This document shows, piece after piece, positions 5,566 to 8,449 of a stretch of DNA of 8,449 nt (within the stretch, counting starts at the first letter, position 1; the number at the start of each line of letters is the position of its first letter). The notes under the pieces were generated by a model. That model saw nothing but the letters and a program-made list of their open reading frames with translations. It had not been told where the DNA came from and did not search any database. Where the stretch lies: the NCBI GenBank assembly GCA_900546285.1, contig URCJ01000058.1, positions 1 to 8,449 on the forward strand. The letters are read 5' to 3'. This DNA is from an uncultured Solobacterium sp. GTDB taxonomy: Bacteria; Bacillota_I; Bacilli_A; Erysipelotrichales; Erysipelotrichaceae. Both the position numbers and the translations under genes were made by a program.

Positions 5566-7452
5566 TTATGCGATTGTCACTACATCTTGACCCGTTTTAA
5601 TAGTTCCTTGTGCATTCAAACAAATATTTTGACCATTTGGAAATACGATTGGTGAAACCAATGATTTTCCTTTGGATTTAATATAATCCAAATCAACTTC
5701 AACCAAAATATCACCAGTATTTACATGATCACCTTGTTTAACTTTTAACGTGAACCCTTCCCCGTTTAACTCCACGGTATCCATGCCAATATGAATCAAC
5801 ACTTCTAATCCATCCGCTCTTTTCATTCCGATTGCATGTCCAGTAGGAAATACAACTGTCACTTCTCCTGAAAATGGAGCTCTAACTGTACCAGAAGTAA
5901 GTTCTACTGCAAAACCATTTCCCATCAGTCCTTGTGAAAATGCTTTATCTTCAACTTCACTCAATTCCATGATTCTTCCTTCTACAGGAGAAATAAAACC
6001 TAATAATCCACTTTTATTTTGTTTCCCATATAAATCTGTATCAGTCAATTTCTTTTTCCCCATCACATATGTTAATACAAAAGGAACAACGATTGCTACT
6101 GCCATAGCAATTGCGAACTGAATCATATATTGTGGGAAAATAGATAAGATACCAGGTAGTCCACCTACACCAATTGAAACAGCAGTAACACCTGTACTAA
6201 CTGAGATTATTGCAGCTAATGCAGATCCAATCATGGCACTTATGAATGGAAAACCATATTTAATATTTACTCCAAACATAGCTGGTTCTGTAACTCCTAA
6301 ATAACAAGAAATGCATGCTGGAATCGATAATTGTTGTGCCTTTTCATTCTTTTTTTGTAGAACAATCATAGCCAATACAGCTGAACCTTGGGCAATATTA
6401 GAAAGTGCAATCATTGGCCATAAGTTCGTCCCACCAAATGAAGAAATTAATTGTGAATCAATTGCGTTTGTCATGTGGTGCAATCCTGTAATAACAAGTG
6501 GTGCATATACAAAACCAAATACAGCCGCAAACAGCCATTTTACAGAAGAATTCAAACCTGCCCATACAATATTTGAAATCCAGTCACCTACAGTCCATCC
6601 GATAGGTCCTAATACAGTGTGTGCCAATATTACAGCTAATAATAATGAGAAGAATGGAACAGTAATCATTGAAATATAGCTTGGTGAAATCTTTCTAAAG
6701 AATTTTTCTAAATAGACAAGAGTAAAACCTGCAAGCATAGCTGGAATGACTTGTGCTTGATAACCAATCATTTTTACAGTCGCAAAACCAAAATCCCATA
6801 CTGGAATATCAGCCGGTGCTGTACTTGCAACGGCATACGCATTTAATAATTGTGGCGACACCAAAGTGATACCTAGAATAATACCAAGAATTTGTGTTGT
6901 ACCCATTTTCTTAGTAATTGACCAGACAATTCCTACAGGCAAGAAATGAAAGATAGCTTCTCCAATCAACCACAGAAATTTATCAACTCCGGCCCAAAAT
7001 TGTGATACTTGACACAATGTTTTTGTGCCATTTTCCACAATAGCCATAGAGTCAATGACATTTCTAAAACCTAGAATCAAACCACCAACTATCAAAGCTG
7101 GAATAATTGGAGCAAAAATCTCACCCATAGTAGACATTATTCTTTGAACTACATTTTGTTGAGATTTCGCATTTTGTTTAACTTCTTCCTTACTTACACC
7201 TTCAATACCAGAAATCTTTGTAAATTCATTGTAGTATTCTTGTACTTCATTTCCGATAATCACCTGAAATTGTCCAGATTGCGTAAAGGTTCCTTTTGTA
7301 CTTGGAAGATCCTCGATTTTATTTACATCTGCCTTTGATGGATCAACGAGTACAAAGCGCATGCGAGTGACACAATGTGATACTGCTTGAATGTTTTCTT
7401 TTCCGCCAACAAGTTTTAACAACTCTGTAGCATCCTTAGTAAATTTTCCCAT
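5566..7452 (-). CDS. treP: Trehalose-specific PTS enzyme IIBCA
   Basis: A membrane transporter that takes up trehalose and phosphorylates it to trehalose 6-phosphate, using phosphate passed from HPr. Its 628 residues form three domains. IIB (about 1-85) has the phosphocysteine C27 in SHCVTRMRF. IIC (about 108-465) has about ten hydrophobic segments and the GVTEPAMFGVN motif (386-396). IIA of the glucose type (about 482-628) has H539 in PTGHAIG and the phosphorylated H554 in LIHIGMDTV, 15 apart as in Crr. The fused IIA distinguishes it from the two-domain TreB/TreP of E. coli and B. subtilis (about 470 residues), which borrow a IIA. The substrate is inferred from the neighbours, since sucrose and beta-glucoside EII proteins look similar; treC and treR next door make trehalose very likely. 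ATG 7452 follows AGGAG at a normal distance. treC follows after 15 bases. Confidence 0.92.
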   Translation of the reverse strand: MGKFTKDATELLKLVGGKENIQAVSHCVTRMRFVLVDPSKADVNKIEDLPSTKGTFTQSGQFQVIIGNEVQEYYNEFTKISGIEGVSKEEVKQNAKSQQNVVQRIMSTMGEIFAPIIPALIVGGLILGFRNVIDSMAIVENGTKTLCQVSQFWAGVDKFLWLIGEAIFHFLPVGIVWSITKKMGTTQILGIILGITLVSPQLLNAYAVASTAPADIPVWDFGFATVKMIGYQAQVIPAMLAGFTLVYLEKFFRKISPSYISMITVPFFSLLLAVILAHTVLGPIGWTVGDWISNIVWAGLNSSVKWLFAAVFGFVYAPLVITGLHHMTNAIDSQLISSFGGTNLWPMIALSNIAQGSAVLAMIVLQKKNEKAQQLSIPACISCYLGVTEPAMFGVNIKYGFPFISAMIGSALAAIISVSTGVTAVSIGVGGLPGILSIFPQYMIQFAIAMAVAIVVPFVLTYVMGKKKLTDTDLYGKQNKSGLLGFISPVEGRIMELSEVEDKAFSQGLMGNGFAVELTSGTVRAPFSGEVTVVFPTGHAIGMKRADGLEVLIHIGMDTVELNGEGFTLKVKQGDHVNTGDILVEVDLDYIKSKGKSLVSPIVFPNGQNICLNAQGTIKTGQDVVTIA

Positions 7453-7485
7453 AATTTTTTTCTCCTAAAATTAAGCTTTATGACT

Positions 7486-7495
7486 TGTACGTACA
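7486..7495. promoter_or_regulatory. TreR operator candidate, site 1
   Basis: A perfect 10-base palindrome TGTACGTACA lies just downstream of the treP -10 box, near the expected transcription start. TreR operators in Bacillus are similar TTGTATATACAA-like palindromes. A repressor here would block initiation or early elongation. Confidence 0.65.
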
Positions 7496-7506
7496 TCATT
7501 ATCTAT

Positions 7507-7535
7507 AATATATACCATATACGTACATGTGTCAA
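7507..7535 (-). promoter_or_regulatory. Promoter of the treP-treC operon
   Basis: On the - strand there is a perfect TTGACA -35 box (7535-7530), a 17-base spacer and a TATATT -10 box (7512-7507), a strong SigA-type promoter about 55-80 bases before the treP start. Palindromes flank it and lie within its spacer, so it is evidently under repressor control. I saw no convincing catabolite-response (cre) site. Confidence 0.75.
7518..7527. promoter_or_regulatory. TreR operator candidate, site 2 (imperfect)
   Basis: TATACGTACA differs by one base from the perfect TGTACGTACA of the flanking sites and lies inside the spacer between the -35 and -10 boxes. Its centre is 32 bases from site 1 and 20 from site 3, close to whole helical turns, so all three would face the same side of the DNA. 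Confidence 0.5.
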
Positions 7536-7537
7536 CC

Positions 7538-7547
7538 TGTACGTACA
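7538..7547. promoter_or_regulatory. TreR operator candidate, site 3
   Basis: A second perfect TGTACGTACA palindrome lies immediately upstream of the -35 box of the treP promoter. Together with sites 1 and 2 it brackets the whole promoter, which fits cooperative repression by a dimeric GntR-family regulator. Confidence 0.65.
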
Positions 7548-7554
7548 ATTTTTT

Positions 7555-7593
7555 TCATAAAAAAAGATATAGCTACTTACAACTACATCTTTT
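7555..7593 (-). terminator. Intrinsic terminator of treR
   Basis: On the - strand AAAAGATGTAG (7593-7583) pairs with CTATATCTTTT (7572-7562) over 11 positions with one G-U pair and a loop of about ten bases. It is followed by further T, giving a seven-T run (7565-7559). The stem includes the treR stop codon. It separates treR from the treP promoter, so the two transcripts are largely independent. Confidence 0.7.
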
Positions 7594-8305
7594 GTGCTTT
7601 ATCACGCCTTGCAAAGTCTACAAATCTAAATTTATCTGGTCTATGTTTAGATACTGTGTATTGAAATAACGTTGCATCTTCTAAATAAGTCCAAGAACGC
7701 ACACATACTAACAAACCATAATCCTTCATGTCCAACAATTCTTTTTCTTCGTCTGTAGCAGGAATTACTGTAATTTCCTTTCTTGCAAAACTAATCGTTA
7801 ATCCCAATTCATCCTCTATATACTCATACAAAGAGTTTTGGGCATGCTTAATTTCTAGTCCCTTAATAATATCTGAACGCAAATAATCTGTATCTATGAT
7901 TATTCTTTCTCCATCAATCGTTCTTACACGGACCGTTTTATATACATTCCCTCCAGTCACATTTAATAAAGATTGTATTTCTTCATTAGCTGGAATCAAA
8001 TTAAATTCATGCACAAATGTCTTTGATTTATTAACCAAGTGAAGATCTACTAACTCCTTATAACTCGTAATTCCTGATACAGGAAAATTAATTGTAGTTA
8101 AATCTAAAACTAGCGATCCTTTACCTTTTTCTTTATGAATATATCCATTGGAAGCAAGAAGATTTAATGCCTTACGAATCGTATCTCGCGATGCATTAAA
8201 TTCTTTCCTCAATTCCATTTCACTAGGTAAATATGTATTTGCTTTGATCTTCTTATTTACAATCTTAGACCTCAAAATATTATAAATCTCTTGATACTTT
8301 GTCAT
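7583..8305 (-). CDS. treR: Trehalose operon transcriptional repressor, GntR family (UTRA domain)
   Basis: A 240-residue GntR/HutC-type regulator. The N-terminal winged helix (about 1-68) has the typical LPSEMELRKEFNASRDTIRK recognition region and the wing KEKGKGSLV. The C-terminal UTRA effector domain (about 90-235) ends with SKHRPDKFRFVDFARR, a motif typical of TreR. By analogy with Bacillus TreR it should bind palindromes before treP and let go when trehalose 6-phosphate binds. Its position just upstream of treP, on the same strand, and the three TGTACGTACA-type sites between them support this. ATG 8305 has a good ribosome binding site (AAGGTG, 8318-8313). A degenerate copy of the operator lies in its own promoter region, suggesting self-control. 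The length is normal and no damage is visible. Confidence 0.9.
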   Translation of the reverse strand: MTKYQEIYNILRSKIVNKKIKANTYLPSEMELRKEFNASRDTIRKALNLLASNGYIHKEKGKGSLVLDLTTINFPVSGITSYKELVDLHLVNKSKTFVHEFNLIPANEEIQSLLNVTGGNVYKTVRVRTIDGERIIIDTDYLRSDIIKGLEIKHAQNSLYEYIEDELGLTISFARKEITVIPATDEEKELLDMKDYGLLVCVRSWTYLEDATLFQYTVSKHRPDKFRFVDFARRDKAQKM

Positions 8306-8326
8306 CTATAATCACCTTCCATCTAT

Positions 8327-8335
8327 ATAGTAACA
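8327..8335 (-). promoter_or_regulatory. Possible extended -10 promoter of treR
   Basis: On the - strand TGTTACTAT forms an extended -10 element (TG, one base, TACTAT) about 22 bases before the treR start. No good -35 box is visible 17 bases further up (TAGCAT), as is common with extended -10 promoters. TATATA at 8324-8329 is an alternative -10. Confidence 0.35.
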
Positions 8336-8449
8336 TGTACGGATATGCTATGCTACAGCTTATTGTATATGGCTTTTATAATAACAAATGCCACGATACT
8401 TTAGATGAAATTAATAAGCTACTTGGTAAAGGAAAAAGTAAATATCAAA
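8335..8449 (+). CDS. Unidentified open frame, runs off the window
   Basis: An open + strand frame starts at ATG 8335 (or ATG 8350) and continues to the last base, giving 38 codons without a stop. The translation starts MYGYAMLQLIVYGFYNN and then becomes polar and Lys-rich (GKGKSKYQ). I do not recognise it. There is no clear ribosome binding site, and the frame overlaps the treR promoter region on the other strand. It could be the start of a divergent gene, a remnant of a transposase-like gene, or chance. Low confidence. Confidence 0.25.
   Translation, partial: MYGYAMLQLIVYGFYNNKCHDTLDEINKLLGKGKSKYQ
8336..8345. promoter_or_regulatory. Degenerate TreR operator upstream of treR
   Basis: TGTACGGATA agrees with the perfect operator TGTACGTACA at 8 of 10 positions, one half-site being intact. 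It sits right at the putative treR promoter, so TreR could weakly repress its own gene. One intact half-site could also occur by chance. Confidence 0.35.

Noticed and set aside
6311..6679. A 122-codon + strand open frame inside treP
   Set aside because: It lies antisense to the conserved membrane domain of TreP, has no ribosome binding site and shows no recognisable protein features.
7453..7582. A CcpA cre site in the tre promoter region
   Set aside because: No stretch matches the TGWAANCGNTNWCA pattern well enough; the palindromes there fit TreR.
1..8449. tRNA, rRNA, CRISPR array, riboswitch or phage defence genes
   Set aside because: No cloverleaf, rRNA-like stretch, regularly spaced repeat, known aptamer pattern or defence protein was seen. 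The only non-routine system is the two-transposase element.

Overview
The window looks like chromosomal DNA of a low-GC Bacillota (Firmicute). It is AT-rich, has Gram-positive style Shine-Dalgarno sites, and carries a trehalose PTS operon with a GntR-type TreR. The combination of gene content and IS type would fit an Erysipelotrichia- or Lactobacillales-like gut bacterium, but I cannot place it at genus level from sequence alone.

Bases 1 to about 3827 hold an unusual IS3-like insertion element on the + strand. It encodes two different DDE transposases in tandem instead of one. The first (102-2015) is a single-frame protein with three tandem helix-turn-helix-like units, a short coiled coil and a D,D(35)E catalytic core. 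It overlaps by 44 bases a second set made of orfA (1972-2409) and orfB. These two are in different frames and are joined by a classic -1 frameshift signal, a run of nine A at 2351-2359. A terminator-like hairpin sits just in front of the first start codon. Imperfect TGATGA/TCATCA ends (1-22 and 3806-3827) are candidate terminal repeats.

Bases 3828-3915 are a short spacer with two hairpins. One of them, 3819-3862, is the likely terminator of the trehalose operon, and it overlaps the proposed end of the IS.

Bases 3916-8305 are the trehalose utilisation locus, all on the - strand and transcribed from high to low coordinates: treR (repressor), a terminator, a strong promoter with three TreR-type palindromes, treP (trehalose PTS enzyme II with B, C and fused A domains), and treC (trehalose-6-phosphate hydrolase). 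TreP imports and phosphorylates trehalose. TreC splits trehalose 6-phosphate to glucose and glucose 6-phosphate. TreR represses until trehalose 6-phosphate accumulates. The main oddity is that treC has no ATG, GTG or TTG at its expected start; the codon at the right distance from a strong ribosome binding site is ACG.

Bases 8306-8449 hold the treR leader and promoter, and a short + strand open frame that runs off the window and that I cannot identify. The two most notable signals are the two-transposase IS3-like element and the ACG start of treC.
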